From: an uncultured Collinsella sp.
Lineage (GTDB): Bacteria; Actinomycetota; Coriobacteriia; Coriobacteriales; Coriobacteriaceae
Assembly: GCA_902478935.1 (NCBI GenBank)
Contig: CABSMV010000076.1
Location: 1 to 9,418, forward strand
Direction: 5' to 3'
Length of the DNA stretch: 9,418 nucleotides
Part shown: in pieces, positions 1-7,447 of the stretch
Layout of the letters: the number at the start of each line of letters is the position of its first letter
How positions within the stretch are numbered: position 1 is the first letter of the stretch
Program-made: the position numbers and the translations under genes
The notes under the pieces: model-generated
The model's database searches: none
What the model was told of the DNA's origin: nothing
What the model saw: the letters and a program-made list of their open reading frames with translations, nothing else

Positions 1-685
1 GAGACAGGTTGTACTGCGCATTGGTAAGCGGCAGCAGAATGGCAGTGGCAGGATCAGCCGCGCCAGGCGCAAGCAGGGGCATGGCACTGTTGGCGATACA
101 CATCATGCCGGCGATGCCGCCCAGCGCAGCGGAGCCACCAAACTCACGTGCCGCGTTATAGCCCACCAAAATGGGCAGATAGGCAAACAGGGCCCAGCCC
201 ATGGAACGAATGCCTTGGTACCACCACTCGCCTGCAAGCGCGCCTGCCGTCGAGACGTTAATGACGTTGCAGATACCGTTGATGAGGCCAGCCGCAATGA
301 TGCCGGGAAGCAGGGCGACGAAGACATTGGAAATCTTCTTGAGGAAGGCCTGAACCGGCTTGGACTCGTACTTGGCCTTCTGCGCGGCCTTGTTTGTGGC
401 CGCAGCGTCAACCACGCTCTCGTCAGCAACGCCTTTCGCAAGGCCGGTGAGCTTGGAGAACTCCTCGAGCACCTTATTCACCTTGCCCGGACCCAGCACG
501 ATCTGCATCGTGTCGTCCTCGACCAGGCCCATCACGCCGTCGAGCGCCTTAATACCCTCCGTGTCGACGTTGCCCGTGTCTTTGACGGTCACGCGCAGGC
601 GCGTCATGCACGCCGCGTTTGCGAGCACGTTGTCTTTACCGCCCAAAAGGTCCAGCAGCTTTTGAGCCAGCTCTTTGTTCGTCAT
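1..685 (-). CDS. murP: PTS EIIBC permease, MurNAc (MurP)-like, C-terminus outside window
   Basis: This is the N-terminal 228 residues of a membrane phosphotransferase permease that would import and phosphorylate an amino sugar, most likely N-acetylmuramic acid. Residues 1 to about 75 form an EIIB domain: Cys26 in the motif NAACMTRLR is the expected phospho-accepting cysteine, and the later motif QIVLGPGK is also typical. A linker rich in Ala and Lys follows, and from about residue 105 a hydrophobic EIIC domain begins (motif FVALLPGIIAAGLINGI). The reading frame is open to the window edge, so the C-terminal half is missing here. The ATG at 685 has GGAGGAG just upstream. It follows murQ by 57 bases on the same strand, and this context supports MurNAc specificity. 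No EIIA domain is visible, so a separate EIIA is probably borrowed. A related GlcNAc, sucrose or trehalose permease is the alternative. The EIIBC call is very secure; the substrate is inferred. Confidence 0.88.
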   Translation of the reverse strand, partial: MTNKELAQKLLDLLGGKDNVLANAACMTRLRVTVKDTGNVDTEGIKALDGVMGLVEDDTMQIVLGPGKVNKVLEEFSKLTGLAKGVADESVVDAAATNKAAQKAKYESKPVQAFLKKISNVFVALLPGIIAAGLINGICNVINVSTAGALAGEWWYQGIRSMGWALFAYLPILVGYNAAREFGGSAALGGIAGMMCIANSAMPLLAPGAADPATAILLPLTNAQYNLS

Positions 686-742
686 AACTCCTCCTTGTAT
701 TGGGTATCTCGTCTGGATGTCATATCAGCTCACGCCGCGCAC

Positions 743-1666
<924 letters not shown>

Positions 1667-1676
1667 TTCATTCACC

Positions 1677-2528
1677 TCATCTTTCCTGTTTCTCGATGTA
1701 GTTTTGCTTAATGACATGCGTCGCCCGTTCGTAGTCGCTGGCAACGTAAGCAGCGTACAGGGCATCGACAACCATAAGCTGGGCCATACGCGAAGCCATG
1801 GCACCGCTGCGGACCAAGGGTTCACTCGCAGCGACGCCGAGCACGGCATCGGCCATGGTGGCAAGCTTGGATGATCCATCTACTTTGGTAACGGCCACGA
1901 CGGGACAGTTGTGGCGTTGAGCCTCGGCGGTGCAGTCCAGCACCTCTTGCGTCAAGCCCGAGTAGCTAAAGGCGATTGCCATATCGCCCTCATGCATGTT
2001 CTTGGCACATAAGAGCTGATCATGCCAGTCGTCGTACAGATGGCACTCTTTGTCGACACGCATGAGCTTTTGCGCCAGGTCGTGCGCGACCAAACGAGAG
2101 GCACCAATACCGAACAGATTGACCACGCGTGCCCGCTTAAGACGGGCCGCGCATCGCTCCAAGACGGTGTAATCGAGCGTTCGCGCCGTCGCCTCGATCG
2201 TGCGCACGTTGCTTTTCATCACCTTCCCCACGATACGTTCGACGCTGTCATCCATGGAGATGTCCTCGAGGGCTACGTCTTTCTTGTCACCTAAGAGCGC
2301 CAGCTCGGCAATCAGTTCGCGCTGGAACTCCTTGTAGCCCGCAAAACCCAAACGCTTGCAAAAGCGCAAAATGCTCGAGGGCGAGGAGAACGTGACATCG
2401 GCAAGACCGCAGACGGGCAGCCCGACCACCTCGTGCGGATGAGCGCTTACATATGCGATGACATTGCGTTCCGCCGGGCTCGCGCTGAGCTCACGCTCGC
2501 GAAGCCGCAAAAGCAATCCGTTTGCCAT
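1677..2528 (-). CDS. RpiR-family transcriptional regulator with SIS domain (MurR-like)
   Basis: DNA-binding regulator of 283 residues, probably controlling the murQ/PTS genes that follow it. Residues about 15-77 form the RpiR-type helix-turn-helix domain, with a recognition region around GLADVTFSSPSSILRFCKRL. Residues about 125-265 form a SIS phosphosugar-binding domain, including NLFGIGASRLVAHDLAQKL and the second phosphate-contact region AFSYSGLTQEV. By analogy with E. coli MurR, the ligand is probably MurNAc-6-phosphate, but that is inferred from the neighbouring murQ. A GTG nine bases further upstream (2537) is in frame, but it overlaps the Shine-Dalgarno GGAGGT at 2541-2536. That sequence sits seven bases before the ATG at 2528, so the ATG was chosen. 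RpiR proteins can repress or activate; the sequence does not say which. In E. coli murR is divergent from murQP, whereas here the regulator is the first gene of the same operon. Confidence 0.93.
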   Translation of the reverse strand: MANGLLLRLRERELSASPAERNVIAYVSAHPHEVVGLPVCGLADVTFSSPSSILRFCKRLGFAGYKEFQRELIAELALLGDKKDVALEDISMDDSVERIVGKVMKSNVRTIEATARTLDYTVLERCAARLKRARVVNLFGIGASRLVAHDLAQKLMRVDKECHLYDDWHDQLLCAKNMHEGDMAIAFSYSGLTQEVLDCTAEAQRHNCPVVAVTKVDGSSKLATMADAVLGVAASEPLVRSGAMASRMAQLMVVDALYAAYVASDYERATHVIKQNYIEKQER

Positions 2529-2535
2529 CTCAAAC

Positions 2536-2541
2536 ACCTCC
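2536..2541 (-). promoter_or_regulatory. Ribosome binding site deciding the regulator start
   Basis: GGAGGT on the minus strand, seven bases before ATG 2528. It overlaps the alternative GTG at 2537, which therefore cannot be served by it. This supports the shorter protein. Confidence 0.8.
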
Positions 2542-2562
2542 GTTGAGAAGAATTAAAGACCA

Positions 2563-2575
2563 ACGAACGATTCGT
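2563..2575. promoter_or_regulatory. Candidate operator palindrome upstream of regulator gene
   Basis: A perfect short inverted repeat, ACGAA-CGA-TTCGT, lies 35 bases upstream of the regulator ATG, in the region where its promoter should be. RpiR-family proteins bind palindromic sites near their own or adjacent promoters. The site is only 13 bp and no convincing -10/-35 pair was found beside it, so this is a weak inference. Confidence 0.3.
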
Positions 2576-2594
2576 ACCGGATACAAACAGCTTT

Positions 2595-2613
2595 TGCGGT
2601 ACATTGTGCCGCA
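2595..2613. promoter_or_regulatory. Second candidate operator palindrome upstream of regulator gene
   Basis: TGCGG, nine bases, then CCGCA. This inverted repeat lies about 20 bases beyond the first palindrome, between the vanZ-side terminator and the regulator gene. Together the two could form a regulator-binding region. The arms are only 5 bp, so chance is possible. Confidence 0.22.
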
Positions 2614-2624
2614 TCGTGGCGCAC

Positions 2625-2651
2625 AAAGGGCGAGCGTTCTACCGCTCGCCC
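2625..2651 (-). terminator. Probable terminator of the vanZ-like gene
   Basis: A perfect 9-bp GC-rich stem (GGGCGAGCG / CGCTCGCCC) with loop TTCTAC, followed on the minus strand by TTT. It lies 81 bases after the vanZ-like stop codon and before the regulator promoter region, where a terminator is expected. The U tract is short, so efficiency is uncertain. Confidence 0.6.
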
Positions 2652-2732
2652 CTCAAATCCGACCGCTCGGAAATACGCGCGACACAAAATAATTCAACAA
2701 GGTCGCATTATCAGAAACGGGTTTGTTACCGG

Positions 2733-3314
2733 CTAGCGCCTCGCATGGGCGCCGATCGGCCGAGTCGCATGGCGCACCAACGCCGCTGCCAGCAATACCA
2801 ACAGCATGGCGATGACATAGCCCGCAGCATCGAATCCTAAATCGATAACGTCGAAATGCCTGCCGGGAACAAAGATCTTATGTACCTGATCGCCAACGGA
2901 GCAGGCGGCGCAAAAGAGCAATACGGGCACGCAACGGGAGCATACGCTCCACGGACGCCTGGAAAAGCAAACCACGACCACCGAGGCGAACAATCCGACG
3001 AAGAAAAACTCTACGGTATGGGCAACGCGACGGACGTTCGCGCCCACCCACATGCGAATGGAAGCAAGTCGGCCAGACCGGACATTCGAGGCAGCCGAAT
3101 CGGTGCCCCCGGTCATTCCGTTCTCCGTCTGGGCTTCACCCGTGGCATCGACAGCCTGAACGCCCGTAGCCTGGCCCTCCACCACACGCGCGGTGGACTC
3201 GCTCAGCAACGACGTCTCCACCGCATTTTGCTCCGTCAGCACCCAGATGCCCGCCAGCGTTGCAGCGAACAGAACGACCGCGGTCCATCCGATTATTTGT
3301 TTTACGCGCGCCAA
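2733..3314 (-). CDS. VanZ-like family membrane protein
   Basis: Small membrane protein of 193 residues of the VanZ-like family. That family is named after the teicoplanin-resistance gene vanZ, but the role of most members is unknown. A first membrane segment covers about residues 7-26. A long polar loop rich in Gly, Ser, Thr and Glu follows (about 27-90). The conserved family core is then present: RRVAHTVEF (95-103), a hydrophobic segment, GDQVHKIFVPGR (141-152) and DVIDLGFDAAG (155-165), before a last membrane helix (about 163-181) and a basic tail. An upstream ATG (3356) is in frame, but AGGAGGT at 3327-3321 lies inside that extension and is perfectly spaced (six bases) from the TTG at 3314. 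The UUG start is therefore preferred. The gene sits alone between the resolvase (104 bases upstream) and the MurNAc operon, with its own terminator. There is no other glycopeptide-resistance gene, so a resistance role is not supported. Confidence 0.78.
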   Translation of the reverse strand: MARVKQIIGWTAVVLFAATLAGIWVLTEQNAVETSLLSESTARVVEGQATGVQAVDATGEAQTENGMTGGTDSAASNVRSGRLASIRMWVGANVRRVAHTVEFFFVGLFASVVVVCFSRRPWSVCSRCVPVLLFCAACSVGDQVHKIFVPGRHFDVIDLGFDAAGYVIAMLLVLLAAALVRHATRPIGAHARR

Positions 3315-3320
3315 GGGCCA

Positions 3321-3327
3321 ACCTCCT
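3321..3327 (-). promoter_or_regulatory. Ribosome binding site deciding a UUG start
   Basis: AGGAGGT, preceded by a run of A residues, six bases before TTG 3314 on the minus strand. It makes the longer frame starting at 3356 unlikely, because the strong ribosome binding site would lie inside that coding sequence. Confidence 0.75.
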
Positions 3328-3418
3328 TTTTTGAATATCAGCGAGTGTAGCCCCAAATGGCATCGTCACCGTATCAAAATTTGAATCGCAACAGGAAGCG
3401 ACAAAGCGACGCAAACCC

Positions 3419-4024
3419 CTACCCCGCCTCGCGCATCCAGCGATCGAACGTCCCCACGCACACGCCCAGGCACTTTGCTGCCTGGCTGCGGGTAATATCG
3501 CCCGCCTCATAGCTATCGCGCACCAGCTCAAACTGAGGAGGACACGGCTTGCGAGGTCGACCGAAACGGACCCCTCGCGCCCGCGCCGCTGCAATTCCCT
3601 CCGCTTGGCGCCGATGGATATTCTCGCGCTCCACCTGCGCCACGTAGCTCAGCAGTTGCAGCACAATATCGGCAATCAGGACGTTGGTCACATCCGGCGC
3701 GCCGCTGGCCCTAGCGCGCGTGTCAAGCAATGGCATGTCCAACACCACAATGGCAACCCCGAGCTCCTTGGTAATGCGTCGCCATTCCTCAAGAATCTCG
3801 GAGTAATTACGGCCAAGTCGGTCGATAGAAAGCACCACCAGCACGTCCCCGTCTCCCAGGACGTGCAGCAGCTCGCGATAACGCGGTCGATCGAAGTCCT
3901 TGCCGCTCGCATGGTCGGCATAAATATTCGCCGAGCCCACGCCATAGGCGCCCAGCGCATCCAGCTGCCGATTAAGATTCTGATCGCGCGAACTCACCCG
4001 CGCATAACCGTACACCGTCGCCAT
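3419..4024 (-). CDS. Serine recombinase, resolvase/invertase family
   Basis: Site-specific serine recombinase of 201 residues, close to the usual length for Tn3/Gin-type enzymes. The catalytic domain is intact. Ser11 in YARVSS is the nucleophile, Arg9 and Arg46 (DFDRPRY) match active-site arginines, and Arg69 and Arg72 lie in IDRLGR, with a constant one-residue offset from gamma-delta resolvase. Residues 100-150 hold the long dimer helix, and a C-terminal helix-turn-helix spans about 175-197 (ITRSQAAKCLGVCVGTFDRWM). Such enzymes bind as dimers to palindromic crossover sites and resolve or invert DNA. ATG 4024 begins MATVYGYARVS, the normal family start. Its ribosome site (GGGGA) is weak, and a TTG ten codons upstream is a poorer alternative that would lie inside a palindrome. 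No transposase, cargo or inverted partner site is visible, so it may be a solitary remnant of a mobile element, a phase-variation enzyme acting elsewhere, or a domesticated gene. Confidence 0.93.
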   Translation of the reverse strand: MATVYGYARVSSRDQNLNRQLDALGAYGVGSANIYADHASGKDFDRPRYRELLHVLGDGDVLVVLSIDRLGRNYSEILEEWRRITKELGVAIVVLDMPLLDTRARASGAPDVTNVLIADIVLQLLSYVAQVERENIHRRQAEGIAAARARGVRFGRPRKPCPPQFELVRDSYEAGDITRSQAAKCLGVCVGTFDRWMREAG

Positions 4025-4042
4025 CTCATCCCCGCTTTCTTG

Positions 4043-4068
4043 TAAACCTGCCAAAAGGGACAGGTTTA
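4043..4068. repeat. 26-bp perfect-armed palindrome upstream of the recombinase
   Basis: TAAACCTG, ten bases, then CAGGTTTA. The arms are 8 bp and perfect, and the whole site is 26 bp. It ends 18 bases before the recombinase ATG. Length and dyad symmetry resemble crossover sites of DNA invertases, and location also fits an autoregulatory operator. No U tract follows on the minus strand, so it is not a terminator of a gene in the window. Confidence 0.55.
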
Positions 4069-4075
4069 TTTTGGT

Positions 4076-4086
4076 AGGTTTTACCT
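4076..4086. repeat. Short AGGT/ACCT inverted repeat next to the palindrome
   Basis: AGGT-TTT-ACCT lies eight bases upstream (in gene direction) of the 26-bp palindrome and repeats its AGGTTT core. A further AGGT follows at 4097-4100. The clustered copies could be additional recombinase-binding half sites. The motif is short, so the call is tentative. Confidence 0.35.
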
Positions 4087-4148
4087 CTCAAATAGCAGGT
4101 AAGCGGGTGGCCGAGCAGACGGCAAGGTAGTCACGATTCAAATGCGAA

Positions 4149-4170
4149 GGGCGGTCCCGAAAGGCCGCCC
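4149..4170 (-). terminator. Possible terminator of the exoribonuclease gene
   Basis: A GC-rich hairpin, GGGCGG/CCGCCC, with a ten-base loop that can pair further, lies 31 bases after the exoribonuclease stop codon. On the minus strand it is followed only by TTCGCATTT, a poor U tract. It is therefore either a weak terminator or a 3'-end stabilising hairpin. Confidence 0.45.
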
Positions 4171-4200
4171 TCCGCTCCCCCACCATGAGTCGGGATTTGG

Positions 4201-6336
4201 CTAATGGATAAGCTTAAAGTCCAAGTGCCCACGCGTGGTATTGACGCGCGAGACCTCGATGATCACGCGCTGGCCCAGTTCATAGCGAGTCCCCGTGTCG
4301 GCGCCCGTCAGCGTAAGCGCGTCCTCGTCGAACTCGAACCACTCGTTGCCCAGGCTCTTAATTGAAACCAGGCCCTCGACCTGTGTTAGGTCCAAGCGCA
4401 CAAAAAGGCCCATGCTGCTAACCCACGAGACGGTTCCGGCATAGCGCTCGCCCAGACGGTCCTCATAGTACTGGGCAATCTTGATCTTTTGCGTCGCATG
4501 GCTGGCGGCATCTGCCGCGCGCTCGGCATCGCTGCATGCGCGGCAGATCTGCGGCAGAATGCGCGGCAGCGACTCGCGCCCCTTGCCGATCAGCCGCGGC
4601 GTGCGCACCAAGGCGTCCTTGCCGCCAAGCCGCTCATAGGCCAACTGCAGTTTGAGCACGCGGTGCACCACCAGATCGGGGTAGCGACGGATGGGACTCG
4701 TAAAGTGACAGTAGCACGGCGCGGCGAGCGCAAAGTGACCCTCGTTGCGCGGCTTGTACAGCGCGCGCTGCATGCTGCGCAGAAGCAGCGTGTTAACGAG
4801 CGGTGCGCTGGCCGTACCGGCGGCAGCATCAACTGCAGCCTGCAGTTCATCGGGGCTCCCCAGGGCAATACCGGCAGCACGGCAATCGTCGATGATGCCT
4901 AGCTGCGCCAGCGCAACGGCGGCACCGTGCAGGCTATCGGGGCTCGGATCCTCATGCACGCGATAGCAGGCCTCGACATCACGGTCTGCCAGCCACTCTG
5001 CAACGCACTCGTTGGCGAGCAGCATGGCCTCCTCGATAAGCGACGTGGCACACGAACGCTCACGCGCCACAATCTGCACGGGTACTCCGTCCTCATCCAA
5101 CAGAGCACGAATCTCGGCCGTGTCAAAATCGACTGAGCCGCGGGCGCGACGAATACGACGGCGGAGTTCGGCGAGTTCGTTGGCGGCGACAAGGAAATCG
5201 CCGAGGTCGACGTTGTAGCCGCGGGCGGCCTCCTCGCACGCAAGACCGCGCTCAAGCGCTTCCTCGCGCGAGGTCTCGGCAGCCGCAACATCCTCGGCCG
5301 CGCCCTCCAGCACCGAATACTCAACCGCGCCGGCACGCACCAGCAGCGCCTCGGCGGCGTCATAGTCCATACGCACACGCGAGCGAATCACGCTGGGGTA
5401 CGGATCGTAATGCCGCACGCGACCCTGCGCATCGAGCTCGATATCGACGGTAAACGCAAGACGGTCCTCGTCAGGGCGAAGCGAGCACAGGTCATTGGAC
5501 AGGCGTTCGGGCAGCATGGGAAGCACGCGATCGGCCAGATACACCGATGTCGTACGATGGCGAGCCTCAAGATCGATATGCCCGTCCCAAGCCACATAGT
5601 GTGAAACGTCGGCGATATGCACACCCAGCTTGTAGCCACCCTCGGGCGTGCGCTCCAACGAAATGGCATCGTCAAAGTCGCGCGCGTCGACCGGGTCGAT
5701 CGTGATGACAAAGCGGTCGCGCAGATCGCGGCGGAGCGGGTCCTTAAGCGCCGCGGACACATCGAGCGAAAGCCCCTCGGCCTCGTCCAGCGCGGCCTCG
5801 GGATAGCTATCGGTATAGCCGTAGCGCGCCATCACATATTGAACGCCCAAATCGGGCGCGTCATCTCCGCCAATGCGGCGTTCGATCGTCACAGTGCCCG
5901 ATTCCAGGCGCGTCGGGTAGGTCAAAATGCGCGCGACAACGGCATCACCCGGGTGGACACCCAGACGATCCGCCGAGGTATCCTCGGGCAAAATGAAGAA
6001 GTCGGCCTTCAAGCGCGAATCGAGCGGCTCGATCACACCGAGCGGACCGGCGGTCTGGTACGTACCCACCACGCTTATGGCTGCGCGCTCAACCACGCTT
6101 TCGATCACGGCGCGCCGCTCACCGTGCGGGCTGTTCTTAATGCTCACGGCAACGGTATCGCCATCCATGATCTCGCGCTTACCGCGGCCCATGACCTTGT
6201 AGTCGCCGTTTTCGGTTACAACGTAGGCGCTATGCTCATGGAGCTGCACGTGCCCGGTCAGGCTCGGACGGCGTTCGCTGCGCACCGGCCCGCGCTTATT
6301 GCGAGCTCCACGCTTATGCTTGTTATTGCGCCCCAT
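4201..6336 (-). CDS. rnr: RNase II/R family 3'-5' exoribonuclease (RNase R-like)
   Basis: Cytoplasmic, processive hydrolytic exoribonuclease that degrades RNA from the 3' end, releasing nucleoside 5'-monophosphates. RNase R also attacks structured RNA and works with tmRNA in mRNA clearance. The protein has 711 residues: a basic N-terminal tail (1-24), cold-shock/OB segments (about 25-155), the RNB catalytic domain (about 205-530) and a C-terminal S1 domain (629-711). In the RNB domain IDPVDARDFDDA supplies Asp214, Asp220, Asp222 and Asp223, the metal-binding residues. Tyr266 lies in TTSVYLADRVLPMLPERLS, and HFTSPIRRYPDLVVHR marks the end of the catalytic fold. It lacks the long N-terminal helix-turn-helix extension and the Lys-rich C-terminal tail of E. 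coli RNase R, which makes it somewhat short. AGGAGG lies four bases before ATG 6336. The gene is preceded by a long inverted repeat and follows ftsX by 190 bases. RNase II is the alternative name; the family is certain. Confidence 0.94.
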   Translation of the reverse strand: MGRNNKHKRGARNKRGPVRSERRPSLTGHVQLHEHSAYVVTENGDYKVMGRGKREIMDGDTVAVSIKNSPHGERRAVIESVVERAAISVVGTYQTAGPLGVIEPLDSRLKADFFILPEDTSADRLGVHPGDAVVARILTYPTRLESGTVTIERRIGGDDAPDLGVQYVMARYGYTDSYPEAALDEAEGLSLDVSAALKDPLRRDLRDRFVITIDPVDARDFDDAISLERTPEGGYKLGVHIADVSHYVAWDGHIDLEARHRTTSVYLADRVLPMLPERLSNDLCSLRPDEDRLAFTVDIELDAQGRVRHYDPYPSVIRSRVRMDYDAAEALLVRAGAVEYSVLEGAAEDVAAAETSREEALERGLACEEAARGYNVDLGDFLVAANELAELRRRIRRARGSVDFDTAEIRALLDEDGVPVQIVARERSCATSLIEEAMLLANECVAEWLADRDVEACYRVHEDPSPDSLHGAAVALAQLGIIDDCRAAGIALGSPDELQAAVDAAAGTASAPLVNTLLLRSMQRALYKPRNEGHFALAAPCYCHFTSPIRRYPDLVVHRVLKLQLAYERLGGKDALVRTPRLIGKGRESLPRILPQICRACSDAERAADAASHATQKIKIAQYYEDRLGERYAGTVSWVSSMGLFVRLDLTQVEGLVSIKSLGNEWFEFDEDALTLTGADTGTRYELGQRVIIEVSRVNTTRGHLDFKLIH

Positions 6337-6388
6337 GGCGCCTCCTAACTATCGATTGCCGCTTACATCCCAAGAGTCTACCCAAATC

Positions 6389-6467
6389 ATCCCTAGGGGA
6401 CGAAGGAAAACGGATCACATAGATAGACCAGCGCCACGATGATCCGTTTCCTTCGTCCCCTAGGGAT
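6389..6467. repeat. Long intergenic inverted repeat (hairpin) upstream of rnr
   Basis: Left arm 6389-6417 and right arm 6440-6467 are complementary over 28 bp with a single bulged A (AAAA against TTT near 6407-6410 and 6447-6449). The loop is 22 bases. The arms contain the self-complementary core CCCTAGGGG. No U tract follows on either strand, so it is not a normal terminator. It lies between the ftsX terminator and the rnr start, 52 bases before the ATG. It may be a dispersed repeat or a structured leader. Confidence 0.85.
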
Positions 6468-6468
6468 C

Positions 6469-6502
6469 AAAAAACGGGCCGCCCCATAAGAGACGACCCG
6501 TT
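6469..6502 (-). terminator. Rho-independent terminator after ftsX
   Basis: On the minus strand an ACGGGTCG / CGGCCCGT stem (8 bp with one G-U pair, extendable by one A-T pair) with a 12-base loop is followed by a run of six T residues. It begins 24 bases after the ftsX stop codon. This is the best terminator in the window and separates ftsEX from rnr. Confidence 0.85.
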
Positions 6503-6526
6503 GGAAGGGATGAATTCCAGGCATGC

Positions 6527-7447
6527 CTACACGCGCAGGTAGCGGCGCATGGCGATGGCAGAACCAAAGAGACCGATAATCACGCCGACCAGAATCAGCG
6601 CAGCATAGGTCACCAGGTAGTACTGCATCGGCAGGGCAAACGACATCCAGCCGATGCTCTCCTGCAGACGCGGAATCATCAAATTGCGCAGCAGCTCCAG
6701 AACGCCGATGGAAAGCAGCGAGCCCAAAATGGCCTGCAGCACGCCCTCGGTGATAAACGGGCCGCGAATGAAGCCGTTGCTGGCGCCCACCAGACGCATA
6801 ATCGCAATCTCACGACGACGCGCCGTGATGGACAGGCGAATCGTGTTGTTGATGAAGATGAATGCGATAAAGGTCAGAAGGCCAACGAGCACTACGGCGG
6901 CGATGCGGATGTAGTTGGTCACCTGGAACAGGCGGCTCACTTCCTCCTGGCCATACAGTACGCTCGCGTTGACGTCGCCGTCGTCCGCAATCTTTTGGAA
7001 GTCGGCATTCTTCTTGAGCTTCTTGGCCGTGCTCTCGACCTGAGACGGATCGTCCATCTCAATCGCAAACGAGGCGGGCAGCGGGTTCTGGCCGTCGAGC
7101 GCGCTCATGGTGGCGTCGGCGTTACCCGACATCTTGCTCGTATACTCGGCCAGTGCGTCGTCCTTGTCCTTATAGGTCACGGACTTGACGTTATTCCACG
7201 TCTTAAGCTCGGCCTCAAAAGCCTGAACATCGGCCTGATCGGCGTCATCACTAATGAACGCGTTGATGACAACCTGATCCTCGACGGTGCCGATCACGGA
7301 GTTCAGCATCGCGGAGCCCATGATGAACAGGCCGATGATAAACAGCGAAAGGAAGATCGTGATGACGGCGCCGAGCGAGGTAGTCCAGTTACGGAAGAAG
7401 TGGCTGATTGCCTCTTTGAAGGAGTAGCCCACGTTAGTTGGTGCCAT
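6527..7447 (-). CDS. ftsX: Cell division protein FtsX
   Basis: Integral membrane partner of FtsE. The complex uses ATP hydrolysis to switch on peptidoglycan hydrolases outside the membrane at the division septum. The protein has 306 residues, near the usual 300. A short cytoplasmic N-terminus is followed by TM1 (about 24-48), a large extracytoplasmic domain (about 50-178) that would contact a hydrolase or its activator, then TM2 (about 181-203). The conserved cytoplasmic stretch TARRREIAIMRLVGAS comes next, then TM3 (about 230-255) and TM4 (about 278-299), ending in a basic tail RRYLRV. ATG 7447 lies inside the end of ftsE. The 14-base overlap and GGGGAGG ten or so bases upstream indicate translational coupling. 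A terminator follows directly. The hydrolase or activator gene often found after ftsX (PcsB, RipC or EnvC type) is not next to it here. Confidence 0.96.
   Translation of the reverse strand: MAPTNVGYSFKEAISHFFRNWTTSLGAVITIFLSLFIIGLFIMGSAMLNSVIGTVEDQVVINAFISDDADQADVQAFEAELKTWNNVKSVTYKDKDDALAEYTSKMSGNADATMSALDGQNPLPASFAIEMDDPSQVESTAKKLKKNADFQKIADDGDVNASVLYGQEEVSRLFQVTNYIRIAAVVLVGLLTFIAFIFINNTIRLSITARRREIAIMRLVGASNGFIRGPFITEGVLQAILGSLLSIGVLELLRNLMIPRLQESIGWMSFALPMQYYLVTYAALILVGVIIGLFGSAIAMRRYLRV

Noticed and set aside
1667..1879. Upstream in-frame extension of murQ
   Set aside because: It overlaps the regulator coding sequence and encodes no conserved residues, while ATG 1666 has a well-spaced ribosome site.
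2700..2715. GATAAT on the minus strand near 2712-2707 as a promoter for the MurNAc operon
   Set aside because: No matching -35 element, and a terminator-like hairpin (2625-2651) would lie between it and the regulator gene.
2733..3314. Glycopeptide resistance locus suggested by the VanZ-like gene
   Set aside because: No vanA/B ligase, vanH, vanX or two-component genes are nearby; VanZ-like proteins are widespread and mostly of unknown role.
4105..4145. tRNA-like stretch: GGTGGCCGAGC resembles a Ser/Leu tRNA D-arm, and GATTCAAAT resembles a T-loop
   Set aside because: No acceptor-stem pairing, no anticodon arm between the two motifs and no paired T-stem. It is too short for a type II tRNA. 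Probably coincidence, at most a remnant.
5617..6348. Plus-strand frame of 243 codons opposite the start of rnr
   Set aside because: Antisense to conserved cold-shock and RNB domains of the exoribonuclease; no domain recognised.
6389..6467. Hairpin considered as the ftsX or rnr terminator
   Set aside because: There is no T tract after it on either strand, and ftsX already has a proper terminator at 6469-6502.
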